64,000 nt of DNA from Serripes groenlandicus (taxonomy: Eukaryota > Mollusca > Bivalvia > Cardiida > Cardiidae): assembly GCA_031761405.1 (NCBI GenBank), contig JASEVX010000006.1, positions 27,919,533 to 27,983,532 on the forward strand, given 5' to 3'. The translations under genes and the position numbers were made by a program. Position 1 is the first letter of the stretch. Every line of letters begins with the position of its first letter. Under the pieces are notes generated by a model that was not told the DNA's origin, did no database searches, and saw only the letters and a list, made by a program, of their open reading frames with translations. Shown piece by piece: positions 1-11,100 of the stretch.

Positions 1-1900
1 CGATGCAATTAAATTCTTTTTTGTTTATATGGTGTTTCAAACAATTTTCAGCAAACTTTCAGTAATGTCACAGTGTTACCTGGGTGAGTTACCACTACTA
101 CTGGTCCATTTATCCTGACGCCAGCGGATCAGTCGTAATGCTTATACAACAAACCCCGAGCGCCACAGAAGGAAAGTCATTATCTTGTATAGTATTTGGT
201 ATGATTGCTCTGCTATCGAACCCGCGACCTCCCGCACCCGATGCGAACGCTCTTCCACTACACCATAGAGTATTAAATTCGCCTGCTGCATATTTGTTGT
301 AAATGGAAAGGGTTATTGGACTAAATCAAATTAATTAAGCGGTCCAAACGTCTAGGTAATGACATATTAGAGCCGTTCCTTGAGTGTTGAGCGAACAGTG
401 AGGGATGTTGTGGCTCAGCACATACGTACTGATTGACTCATTAAAGTCTTCATCGATAGTTTACAGTTTTAAGAGGTTCTAAAGTTACATTTGACGAGTC
501 AAGCATAGCGTCTCATTGGTGCGGCTGTATGAGACGGAATCGACAAAAACACTTTAGCTGAACTGGCCATGGTGATCTAACTGAACTATTCTTTAATTGG
601 TGGAGCTTCAATCAGACTTATACTGGTGTTCTTGTGAACATATCCATATACATGAAAAGACAAGCCTAACTTTCATTATTAGACGTTCGGAAAAAATACC
701 TGTCTACGCTTCCGTACTAAAGGATGCGAATGGACACTGCTTACAGACGATTCTCGAAACCGTATATAGCTAAGTGGTGAACAGTGAAGAGACAGATCAG
801 AATGCGCTAGGTGATCTGGTTCTACACTGAGCGCATTGCATAACGGTTGGTTTTCGCAGATCACCGCTCAAATGTATTTAACTTCGGCATAAAATACAAC
901 GTATGAGTAGCCTGTTGTGCTGTGCTTTCGGAGAACCGCCCTCTTCATTCACATTATTTACCTCAGTTTCTAAATGAAGAATGTGTCGATTTCTCACGAT
1001 CTGTTTACTGCTCATCTAATACAAGCGTCTTAATTAAAGGCTCGGTCATAATATTTGCAAAACATTGCAGATGCATGTAAGATGATCAAACTGTGTTTGG
1101 CTATGAATCTAAAAGTTGAACATTTAGAACCTTTTGTAATTGCGATAACAGTCTAGGACATTTGTCAGATAAGATAAAACGGGTTGTGTTTACGCTCTTC
1201 TTTCAATTAGATACGTCATATTGTTTGATGAATTTACATTTTTACGCATAATGTTAAACACTTATTTCCAGATCAAAATTGAAATATCTATGTGGGTGAA
1301 AACTATTTTGATTAGACTTAACAAGCTTGACATTGAATAGACTTATCCTTCTAGGAGCGGGGAAAAATGTATTTTGGGCAACTATCACTTGACTGATTTG
1401 GTCTTGCAAACAGTATAGGAGTCAAGCAGTAAACGTATTCACGTGGCTAAAATATCAAAGAGGACTGGCCTTTTCAAAAGGTGTGACAAACACAGACAAA
1501 GTATAAACATATATTACATTTCCTATTGAGTCATTTCTTTTACGAGAAAACAAATAATAAACCAAATGTTGAATATAAAAGATGACCAATACTCATAAAA
1601 CCTTTCTGATCTTGTTGTCATTGATCAATGCAATAAAAAATACTTGTGATTGCGTACGATTTGTATCTGTACCTGTATTGCTTGCAGCAATGATATACAA
1701 AGCCTCTATAGATCGACTCGATACTAACATAAATGGATTTTAGTCGTAAAATGTAGAATTCTCGAACTCGAAAGGGACCAATATATAACTCCGAGTTTCG
1801 AGTTATCGACAGATCCGTTAGATTGTTCGAGTTCTTGAGGTCCCTCCTCCTTGTTCCGGGTAAATTCACTTATTCAACATACATTAAACCCGGATAAAAA
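1..1900. repeat. Unit segment X, copy 1 (3' flank of gene A)
   Basis: This non-coding segment recurs at 21600-22870 and, for its second half, at 59385-60560. Shared landmarks include 'GACATATTAGAGCCGTTC' (361), 'GATCAGAATGCGCTAGGTG' (796) and 'CTAGGACATTTGTCAGAT' (about 1152). It lies between the pre-gene block and exon 4 of gene A; genes B and C lack it. The first bases match the end of the pre-gene block of other units, so the window opens inside a unit. No gene is seen here. Confidence 0.75.
40..275 (-). mobile_element. tRNA-derived SINE, minus strand, old
   Basis: Read on the minus strand, 'GGTGTAGTGGAAGAGCG' followed by 'GCGGGTTCGATAG' resembles the A and B boxes of a tRNA-type polymerase III promoter. 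A diverged copy lies in the same position in segment X at 21630-21860, so this insertion is older than the duplication of the segment. Confidence 0.45.
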
Positions 1901-2056
1901 GAAACCAATACTACATGAATTTGTAGGTGCAACGATTTAAATGTTATTGTAGTCAAACTATCAGCTTGCACATATTTGTGTACACAACTAAATCATATAG
2001 CAAAATTGTTCAGGAAAATTGTACATATACAATCGAAAAAACTCCATGATTCAATA

Positions 2057-2062
2057 TTTAAT
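2057..2062 (-). promoter_or_regulatory. Possible polyadenylation signal of gene A
   Basis: Read on the minus strand this is ATTAAA, the commonest variant of the AATAAA signal, about 103 nt beyond the stop codon. In A+T-rich DNA this motif is frequent by chance, so the call is weak. Confidence 0.25.
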
Positions 2063-2164
2063 AAATTCAGAGAAATAATGGATGTACATATCTTAAGAAC
2101 TGATATTTCATCCTTTTTCCGAAATAATTAATTTACAAATATTTGATCACAAGTACCAAGTATG

Positions 2165-3237
2165 TTATCCAAGGAAATCAATGGAAGCTTCTGTTGTTAA
2201 CCCGGATAGTTCCTCCGTACACGCTGCAACTATTTCTGTCCCGCCAAACATGTACTTTATCGTAAACAATCTCTCGTTTCTTGGCACTGATGTATTTGTA
2301 ACCAGAATGGTTACATCGCCCAGATACAGACATCGAGGATCTTTACAGTACATCGGAAGTTCTTTGTCACCATCGAAAGCGTACATGTTAACGCTTATAT
2401 TTAACTTGTCTTCCAGGAAAGGGCAAAGATTCCCTGTACTAACCATAAGATCCGACGGTAATTCTTGTCCTGCTGTAACTATCGCTTTGAATATCTTTAC
2501 CGTTTTACGACCCCCTTTAATACAATACATGTTTTCGTCATGAATTTCTGAATCGAAATTTACACATACTTCCATTCCATATGTATATCTAGCAATTCTG
2601 GACTGCATGATTGTGTTATCATGACCATATATAACAGCTCCTTTAACCACAGCTAGACTGGCTTCTTCAATGGTTATAACTTGTTTGTCTGGTAATGTTT
2701 TCTCCACAGCGTCACGGATAACAGGAGACTCGGAAAGCCCTCCCACCAAAAGAACTGTTTTGGTTTCCATCAGCTTTTGATTGGTACGTATGTCTAACAA
2801 AACGTCATCAAAACGTTGAAGCATATCATCGAAAGTTTCTTTTCTAAGACAATCACCGTTTACCTTAATTTTGTTTGCTTTTAAAACCCTTATTTCATCT
2901 TTAAATCCTGCCTTGGACACAGCATCTTGCAAACCTTCTTTTGTTTTTGAATAAAGTATGTTCACCAATTCGACCGGCAAAGCAAATGTCACCTGTTTAC
3001 CGTTAGTTTGTCGTATGTCTCTCTTCTTGACCTCGAAATTTCGGAATAACAATAGAATGTCAGCTTTATTTTCGCTTGCAAATTTATTCCATACTTCGAG
3101 TCCGAATAGTTTGATTAAAAAGCACTCAAACGCGTTATCGACATCTTTTCCACCGATAGCAGCACCACTGGCTCGATGTATTTCCTTCAGGTTTCTATCT
3201 TCTAATATTTCGTGACAGCAGATATCTGTTGTTCCAC
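2165..3237 (-). CDS. HSPA12-like: Gene A exon 4 (C-terminal 357 codons with stop)
   Basis: The acceptor TTCCTTAG is followed by GTGGAACAACAGAT, completing 'GGGTTD'. The exon carries the adenosine motif 'VLLVGGLSESPVIRDAV' and ends 'TTEASIDFLG' before TAA. It is 1073 nt, identical in length to gene C exon 4, so no indel separates the two. Confidence 0.9.
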
Positions 3238-5387
3238 CTAAGGAAGAAAAAGTAAAATGTCCATTAGCCATCAACTAAATGTAACTAATTATCGATGAGT
3301 GTTGTAACTTGAAACTTACTTAAATACTTATATTCTATTGTGAGATGCAAAGGGTTGATACTTCTTTTAAATTCAATAAACCTGGTTCAGCTCATCTGAG
3401 CGCAAAATATTGAAGGTGAACTTCGATACATTTGTGTGCGTCGTCAATCCTTCGTCAACAATTTCATTAAATGACATTTTATTTATTTATTGCTATATTT
3501 CAGTTAATGAAATACATTATATGGCACATCGTAACATATAATACATGTAGAGATTATATATCATAAGAAGTATGTTAAGTAATGATTCTTTGTTGTATAC
3601 TTTGATATTTGTCCTTCTTTTTTCAACTTGAAAAAATATGCAATATCAGTCCATATTGTACGCATCTATATTGCACTGAGATATTTTTAACGTGCTGCTA
3701 ATGACGAAACTATTTCCATACAGTAACGTAACAGAGTGCCTCAAGTTGATGAGTTTAGAGACCAGCTAATAATGTTTGGTACATCCTTTGTACATAACAG
3801 TAAACACGCTATGAAGAATCGAAAGACGTACACAAAACCCAATTCAGTCTATTCATAGCGTGTGTAAACTGTAAATACATTCGCAGTTTCTGACGTAATA
3901 ATGTAACGTGTATTTCATTGACGAATGTACACATTTTTTATACGCTGTATGCCTAGTTGTTTTAATAGTCGTTGACGATCTATATAAAGTTATCTCAATT
4001 ACACATGACGAACAAAATCAAGTGGGATTTAATTACTTCTAGGATGAATGTTCAATTGCTTGTTTTAAAGGTAGGTCTTCTAAAAAAAGAAATGTCATTC
4101 TCCAATGTGAAGTTTATCAACGCAGAATAGAAGATGTGTGTTCACTTTACTGGATATACTATGAAGTCAAAATGGGCATCCTAATCGTATTAAAGAACAC
4201 AAAGATCCAAACGTAAATACCAGAATAAAATAATACATGAGTTCTTAATGAAATACACTGTTAGAAAAAACGTAACACGTCAATCCAATTTCGAGTCGAA
4301 ACCGAACGGGGAACAACAATGGCAGTTCGTAAATTTATATTTTCCACGACCCTAGCAACCCTCGAAAAGGACAACAATTGCGCGATAAATCGTAAATGTG
4401 GATTTATCAAACAATTCAAAGCAACTGTTTATTTTCTAAATGTGTGCTCGAATTGCTTAAAACACTCAAAACAACAAATTTTAAATAGCAAATAACAAAA
4501 TTATACAATAAAAAGGTCATTTCATGATTATGGGATACTAACTTGTAGGGACTCGTTCCTTTGGTGGAGTTCTGCCCTCGCAAGATCGGGAAACTCAGCC
4601 GAAGGAACTCGTCCAACATAATTAATGCAATAACCTATAGTATATAATTATAACATGCATACAATAATGGTACCAGGACAATCTTTCACCAACCAAGAAT
4701 GACACGATTGATTGATTCCTTACTGCAGAAATGGTAAAACAAGCATTACAGCATAATCGGGTACTGTTCTTAAGTACAAAACAAGAGAAAGTTGATGCAA
4801 CGCATCAATGTCGCCGGATATCCATAGTGCAGTTATGCATAACACTAACATTATAGTAGTTGAATAAACAGTTATCAACTGAGGGGCATATTGGAACATC
4901 AGGGGTGGGGTCAAGTGAAAATGTATCATAACTTGCATTGTTTTGTCAACGAAGTGAATGATAATTGAAGCCTTTCATTGTTTATGATCAATCTCCATTC
5001 CAAAGTAGGTTGACCATACACACAACCAACTAATTATTGATCATAAACAGTAATGAAAATGAGAAATCTTGCCAATCATTAGTCTTAGTATGTATACAGT
5101 GCTTTCATTAAGGAATAATTATAAGATTTGTGAATTCCACATACACTTTTCAAGATGTTTGTCAGAATATTTGAATTTTATTATTTTTCAATAAAACCAC
5201 AAAACAGACAATTTAGGATTTGCATGCAATAGCACGTCATTTTACCTTTCCTCTATTAAAGTCAACAGTGGACTGGACACCTTTGCAGCAATCTACTTTT
5301 AAAACAATGAGTTAAGGGTTAAATCGCTGAAGACATGAGTTTTCTCTTTTTCTCAAAATGATATTAGCTTGGCATCCTAATTATATC

Positions 5388-5425
<38 letters not shown>

Positions 5426-8400
5426 CTATCTATATCATACTTTAACAATTGTTGAAATGTAGTCCAATATTTATAAATTAGACCACCTTCGAAATATAAT
5501 ATCAACTAAACAGTTAAATCTCATTGAAATTGTTGAATAATTTAAACTTAATTTCGAACATAAACTGAGCCCTACAACATGTTAATTTATTTTAATTCTT
5601 TCCTTCCTTTTTTATAACGAAAATAACAAACTACTCATGTTTAAAAATTATATTATGATGAGCGCCCTTGTGTCAATGATGCATAACAATATGCAAATCG
5701 GAAGCAATATGCCTTTAGGGAATTAAATGACACATTTAAAAGTGTCAAGGACGAACTAATTTTGTATGAAAGACCCGATTCTTTCTTATTCGCAGAGGTG
5801 TCGTTCAAAGTAATTTTTCTATTAAAACTAGTTTTATCTCGGTTTGTTCTTTTCTTCATTTGTTTCGAACCAAATAAACATTTTTTAAATCACCTACGAC
5901 TTGTAAGTGAGTGTAAAGAGACGGCTCTCTGCAAAGGAGATTGATCTACGCAGTTGGTATTCGCGAGTCACGCTTCAAGCAGGTGCGCGTATGTAAACAA
6001 ATTAGACTGCGACGTAAAGGTTTGTAGTTATCGCCTTTTGAGTACATGTAGTATATAGTGTAAAATAAAGTATACCAGTCTAGCTAATAGGGACTGTTTT
6101 GTCTTCGTAAATCAAACAAAAAAAAAAACATAAATGCGAGTCAAAATAAAGAAACTGAAAATACCTAAAACATCGGAATATTTATTTCATTTTAGATGTG
6201 TCATTACTTAGTGTTTTTAAACAAACACAATTGTAATATGTTCAAGACATCTAAATGTGTTTCTTTCTAATAATAATCCCCCCTCCCATGTGATTTCCGA
6301 AAACCTAATAAAAATAGAAGTCGCGGGCTTCTGCCCGGCGACTAATGAAATGGCAAGAATCGGATCATGAAAATTTGAGGTAACTCATGATATATATGTT
6401 AAAACATTGTGAATGGTTAACTGATCTTCCCTTTTGGCAACAGACAATCATTTAACCTTACTGAAACATTCACAACTCATATTGGTTCATGCATCAAGGC
6501 CTAGAACAAATTTAATCATTCTGTTTAGAGTAATTTGGATCCATTTTTCATGTTTCTGGGATATGCCATAGTACTAAAGAATATATGCATAGTTGAAATG
6601 ACATTGAATCAAACACATTACTATCATCTGTCAGGACTGCATATTAACTAAATAGCAAAATCATTATCATATAGCATACACTTTTGTACAACTACTATCA
6701 TTTCATTAACATACATAAAGAATAACAGGGGACCTTAGATAGAGGCTACGGTATTCCGCAAGTAAAATTGGTTTTTGATCAGTGAATACCTGATATGATA
6801 TAACCTTCTTACGATCAGAGAGAAAAGACATAAACCATCTAAGTACGTCTTCTATAAAAAACTATTATTTAAATTTAATTAATAAAATAACATGATCAAC
6901 CTTATCACTTTGTTGATTAAGCAAAATAGTGCCAATATAATGGCTTTTGTATAATTTGAATTTAATATTATTGCATAAATGTTGAGAAACGACTTTAAAG
7001 TTCAGATTGATATTCATAAAGAATCGTTTTCTCTGTAAGATTTACTGCAATCTGGTCATTAATAGCATTTTTTAAATATTCTAGACAACATATTAACTGG
7101 ATACAGATCTGTAGTTGCCAACTTTTGATTGGCGTTCTTTTTACTAAGTGTAATAACTAGAGCGAAAACCTTCAAATATCGAGACGAGATCAAGTTTGTT
7201 GCTTTACTAAGATTAATCAAAATAATTAAAACCTGATACAAAGAACAAAGAATTATTGTTATGCGCTACATCTTTTGTGAGTAAAAGTTTGAAATGAATA
7301 TCATTTCCTCCTTGTTTGCCCAAAGTAAAGAGATCTTCGTAAACAATCTTAAACCATATAACAAAAATTGGCCAAATCCTAATGAATTCACCAGACTTCT
7401 AAGTTAAAAAACGAAACCAGAAAAGCTTAACCTAGATAAATATTTTAACGCAATTAAATGAGAAAATGACATTAAGAACACTGACGAGAATAGGACTAAG
7501 ATCTGAATGAAAGGAACACATATAACATGTATATAGATAGTCACATGACTATTCAAATACAAAAGGCTGCAAACGAAGTTCAATACACACAGTTATTTAA
7601 GTTTTAAATACTTCATTAATCTTCTCCAGCATCATACATTTATCGCAAAAAAATAATAAGGACTTTATCAATAATAATAATAAAATAAAAAATGTAACAA
7701 ATACTCCATTCAGAAATCGGATAATAAAACGCCAATCTACCATACATTCGTGGATCGTTAAACTTTTCATTAATAAAATAGTGAGTTGTACGAATGTTTA
7801 CATGTTTAACCATACATTGTTTTTACAAGAAAAATACACTTTTTACAGTGACAAATGAATAAGTTAGTTTAAACCAAGATCACACTGCATAGGTGTGAGT
7901 TCGATGTCGATCTGCAATTGTATAAGTATCATCACCAACATCTTGTTTTGAATAATTGTATGTATGTACACGAGTAGGCTATCGATGTCAATTGCGGGAT
8001 ACGGATATTTGGTGTTAACCGATGTCAGACTGGATATAGTTATATGGTTTGATATTGATGTAAACTATAATATTTATTGTATTGTATATATACGAGTATC
8101 TTACCGATGTAAACATTTGGTTATTGACATTTTTAAACACTGCATTAAAATGATATTAAGAAAGCAAATGAATACAGATTCATGTTAATTTTAATCTGAT
8201 CAGTATCTTCACGGTCGATTCTTATTGTCACTGTATATATAATTTGAACAATTAGTTAACATTCCAATTCAATTTTATTTTGCTCCTCGTAAGATTTTCA
8301 CTTTTTATCAATTGTACAAACTTATATATTATTTACTTAAGGCAAATTGGCATAAATATAATGAAATATAGTTTATTGTATTGTAATAAAGAATTAAAAT

Positions 8401-11082
8401 GATTTGCATAACTGAGCTTATGAAGTATAATTTCCCTTTTCATTTTAAGACCAATGTTTCCTGAAAAACATTGACATTTTTAGGCATACCTAAAGCTACC
8501 ATAACTATTTAGAATCAGTTTCACTGTTTTAATTGATTCTTTGAAAAACAATCCTTTTAGTATTATTTATTAGTTTTATGGGATCTATTTCTTAACCATT
8601 TAAAACAATTAAAGTTGTCTAAATTTTGATGTTTCTAAAAGGCATGAAAAGGCTTTGTCTAAATCTGATATTATCTGCAGATGAGTGATACATAATTCAG
8701 ATTTTTGCCTAGTTCTTACTCCCTTTAATGGAGCAACGTTATCAATTACCGAACTAACATGGAAATAAAAAGACAGCAAAACTCTGAAACATTCATAGAA
8801 CGGTAGATTTATCATCATCTACAGGGAAGTTTTTTGGCCGTGCAGAGCTCCGGTTGAATCGGCAAAAAATAAAAAAAAACTTTCAAAATTTCTCTTTTGA
8901 CACTCTTTTGACACTACTGGTTTGGTTTCGTAAAAACTTCACATAAAAGATAACCAACTTAAGAAACCCGAAGCAAGGTAAAATTGTTATTGAGCATATT
9001 GGTAAACTATCTTCTCCTCTTAAAGCAGATGTCCAATTTTGAAGTTTAATATAAAAAAGCTGCCTGATTTTGAATATATGTTATTTTAAAAGGAAGATAC
9101 TTAGGTAAACCTTTACTGATAAAGCCATATCGTAACTGATTGGCCAAATATCATGTACGTTAATAACTGTGGCACTTCAACTCTATATAATGCATAATGC
9201 AACATTGAAAAGCTTTTTCTCTGAAAGAACAGGTCCGATATTGAAAAACATTCACAAGAATGACCCCTATACGACCATCCACCAAAAGAACTAAAACCAA
9301 ATTAATTGACAAAAGTAGCCAACAGGGCCTGTGAAAGCCCTACTTTATAAAATAGAACTGATTCTCTTCTGACATGAGTTACTGATTTTAAACGTTATCA
9401 CCTTAATAATAGCCAAATAAACTTAAACAACAATGTATTAAGACATGTTGATTGGCCAAAACAGGGAATATTGCGGACCAACAGTGTTTAATAGGTAATG
9501 AATTATGGGATCAAGACTACATAGATTTTATGCTGAAATATTGAAACGTACAATAATTAAAACAACACAAAACTTACCTCCACAGTCAATGAGTATATAC
9601 GTTGACCCTGGTTTCAAAGAAGCTAAGCTACTACCACCGTAAGATTTTTCTACAGGCAAGTGTTTGCAGAACGCTGACGCCGCTTCAGGTTCTAAAACGA
9701 TGGTCAGGTCGAAACTGTTTATTCCAGCCTGTAAATGAATCCTCAAAATTCATCATTTCCATTTCTGGAGATTTGAGACAGGTGACAATTGAAAGAATCG
9801 GTATCCATCATGAATTAACTGCCCTAAGAATAAACAAGACGCATAACTTCCGTTGATAATGTTCTACTTGTCAATCGGTATTTACTATAAAATATTTTTC
9901 TGCAAATACAATAGAAAATAATTATTTAAACCTTATGATATCGGAATAAAACAATCATTTACGAAGTACTTAAAAGATACCTTGATAGCAGCTTCTCTCA
10001 TAAACTGTTTTGCTTTCTCGTTCCATATAGCTGGTACAGTTAGGCACCAATGAATGTCTGTAACACTCAGACCGTCTTTAATCTTACTACTACACTCTCT
10101 CAACAGATCGTCCTTTAAGTATTGGAGCGCTAATTGAAACACAAGGATAGCTGGAAGTCGATTGCCGTTTTCTGCTTCTAGTGTCATATCTCTTGATATG
10201 GTCTGAGGAAACGAAGCAAATTAAAGGATCATTGTGAACATAATATTTTATATAAGACGTTGTTTGTCCTTATTCGTTATTACTTTTAATAATCGATTCA
10301 ACATAATGGGGGCCACAAGTTGTTAGGATCAGTATTGTTTCATAGTTGTTAAAGTAGTACTAGGCATTGAATGGTTGTGTAATGTGTAACGGGTCCTTCG
10401 TGGAGTTAAGCCCTAACGGGTCACGCATCAATGCACACATGCGTTGAAAGTTACTTCATTTTATGAAAAAGTCAGCTACTCCACTCTACTTAAAATTATC
10501 TCATGACATGACGGTCGTAAACATGGACCGAACCAACTTGCCCGTTTCTTCTTCCAAGGTTAAACAACATAGAAAATACAAGCTACTATCTTTTCGCAAA
10601 GGATACTGCTTCGGATAAAGATCATATTCATATTGCATCAAACATGCTTAGCTTACTTAATAAAGGAATATGTGAATAAACAGTATGCATCAAATACGCT
10701 TCGCTTACTTAATAAAGGAATATGTGAATAAACAGCTCGTTATGTTGTTAATTAAGGTGCTAACAAGTAACAAACGTACTCCCTTTGTGTAAAGCATCAT
10801 CTTGAATCTTCGGAAATAGTAATAGTTGTGATGTTCATCTTCTTCTGCCAAGGCAATATATTTGTTTTCAGCGTCGTAACCAAACGCTTCAACTGTTTTT
10901 CCATCAGGTTTGATCAGCAAATCTGTTGGTGTTTTCATGGAGATATTGTCTCCGTTATTCCAGTTCTTAGCTATTACATTTGACGGGTCCATTTTATAGT
11001 CGCATCTGAAAGAAAATGCCCATCCAGAAAACGTAGTTCCAAAATCTATGGCCGCAACAGCCAGGTGAATTCTGCTGGCCAT
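2165..11082 (-). CDS. HSPA12-like: Gene A: HSPA12-like HSP70-family protein, four exons, intact
   Basis: Predicted 582-residue divergent HSP70-type ATPase of the HSPA12 family. Exons on the minus strand: 11082-10780, 10202-9981, 9728-9578, 3237-2165 (303+222+151+1073 nt). All introns are GT-AG and the joined frame is open. HSP70 nucleotide-binding signatures fall at the right places: phosphate-1 'AIDFGTTFSGW' near residues 11-21, phosphate-2 'DCGGGTTD' near 223-230, built across the phase-1 exon 3/4 junction, and the adenosine motif 'VLLVGG' near 387-392. No classical HSP70 substrate-binding domain or EEVD-type tail is present, as usual for HSPA12. No signal peptide is visible, so a cytosolic location is inferred. 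Start choice: 'MASRIHLAVAAIDFGTT' is shared by all three paralogues. Intron 3 is 6.3 kb and carries inserted repeats. Length and domain order match invertebrate HSPA12A/B-like proteins. Expression cannot be judged from sequence. Confidence 0.9.
4781..6345 (+). mobile_element. Helitron-like element, copy 1 (in intron 3 of gene A)
   Basis: The right end has a GC-rich hairpin, GTCGCGGGC-TTCT-GCCCGGCGAC, running directly into CTAA followed by T. That matches the CTRR-plus-T 3' terminus with a subterminal hairpin typical of Helitrons. The 5' end (about 4781, 'ACAAGAGAAAGTTGATGC') and about 250 bp at the 3' end recur inverted at 19908-20952, while the middles differ, as in non-autonomous Helitrons. 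A 5' TC terminus was not clearly seen and no Rep/helicase gene is present. Confidence 0.5.
5391..5424 (+). repeat. (GATA)n microsatellite
   Basis: About eight perfect GATA repeats, followed immediately by the inverted tract CTATCTAT, so the pair can form a short hairpin. It lies inside the Helitron-like element. Confidence 0.9.
9137..9190 (+). promoter_or_regulatory. CCAAT/TATA-like module in intron 3 of gene A
   Basis: The + strand reads 'CTGATTGGCCAAAT', a good NF-Y (inverted CCAAT) site, and about 45 bp further 'CTATATAATG', a TATA-like box. The same pair stands in intron 3 of gene B and, degenerate, in gene C. It points antisense to the HSPA12 genes. Function is only inferred; it could be the end of an old repeat. 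Confidence 0.3.
9578..9728 (-). CDS. HSPA12-like: Gene A exon 3
   Basis: The exon starts after ATTTACAG with 'AGINSFDLTIVLEPEAASAF' and ends at GTAAGT in phase 1, inside the glycine-rich phosphate-2 motif. The first G of the split codon lies here. It is 151 nt, against 148 in gene B and 184 in gene C. Confidence 0.88.
9981..10202 (-). CDS. HSPA12-like: Gene A exon 2
   Basis: This exon has 74 codons, from a CTCAG acceptor ('TISRDMTLEAENG' start) to a GTATCT donor after 'MREAAIK'. It is exactly 222 nt in all three paralogues. It encodes the part of lobe I with 'LTVPAIWNEKAKQFMREA', a stretch conserved in HSP70/HSPA12 proteins. Confidence 0.88.
10636..10734. repeat. Tandem duplication of about 50 bp in intron 1 of gene A
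   Basis: Two adjacent copies of a segment containing 'AAAGGAATATGTGAATAAAC' abut the end of exon 1. Single related copies lie at 12710 and, in gene B, at about 40560. Confidence 0.7.
10780..11082 (-). CDS. HSPA12-like: Gene A exon 1 (phosphate-1 motif)
   Basis: This exon has 101 whole codons beginning with the ATG and ends in a GTACGT donor, phase 0. It encodes the phosphate-1 loop 'AIDFGTTFSGWAFS' and ends at 'FRRFKMMLYTKG'. The same exon in gene C has the same length, which supports the boundary. Confidence 0.88.
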
Positions 11083-11100
11083 TAAAAGCTGTTAGTATCT
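11083..11100 (-). other. Possible 5' UTR splice acceptor 16 nt before the ATG of gene A
   Basis: On the minus strand a pyrimidine-rich stretch 'TTCTTTATTTCAG' ends 16 nt before the start codon. Gene B has the same arrangement ('TTCTTTATATCAG', its AG at 40944-40945). This suggests an untranslated first exon further upstream. No matching donor could be identified. Confidence 0.35.

Larger units (their letters stand above)
3238..9577 (-). other. Intron 3 of gene A, enlarged by insertions
   Basis: The 6.3 kb intron aligns with intron 3 of gene B at both ends (about 3400-3620 with 36430-36660, and 8190-9570 with 36660-39258). The block between, about 3620-8190, is absent from gene B. It contains the Helitron-like element and a GATA repeat. 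The rest of the block (3620-4780 and 6346-8190) is A+T-rich DNA in which no gene or further element was recognised. Confidence 0.6.

Noticed and set aside
2181..3215. Plus-strand frames of 120 and 85 codons opposite exon 4 of gene A
   Set aside because: Shadows of the real minus-strand exon; the same shadows occur opposite exon 4 of B and C.
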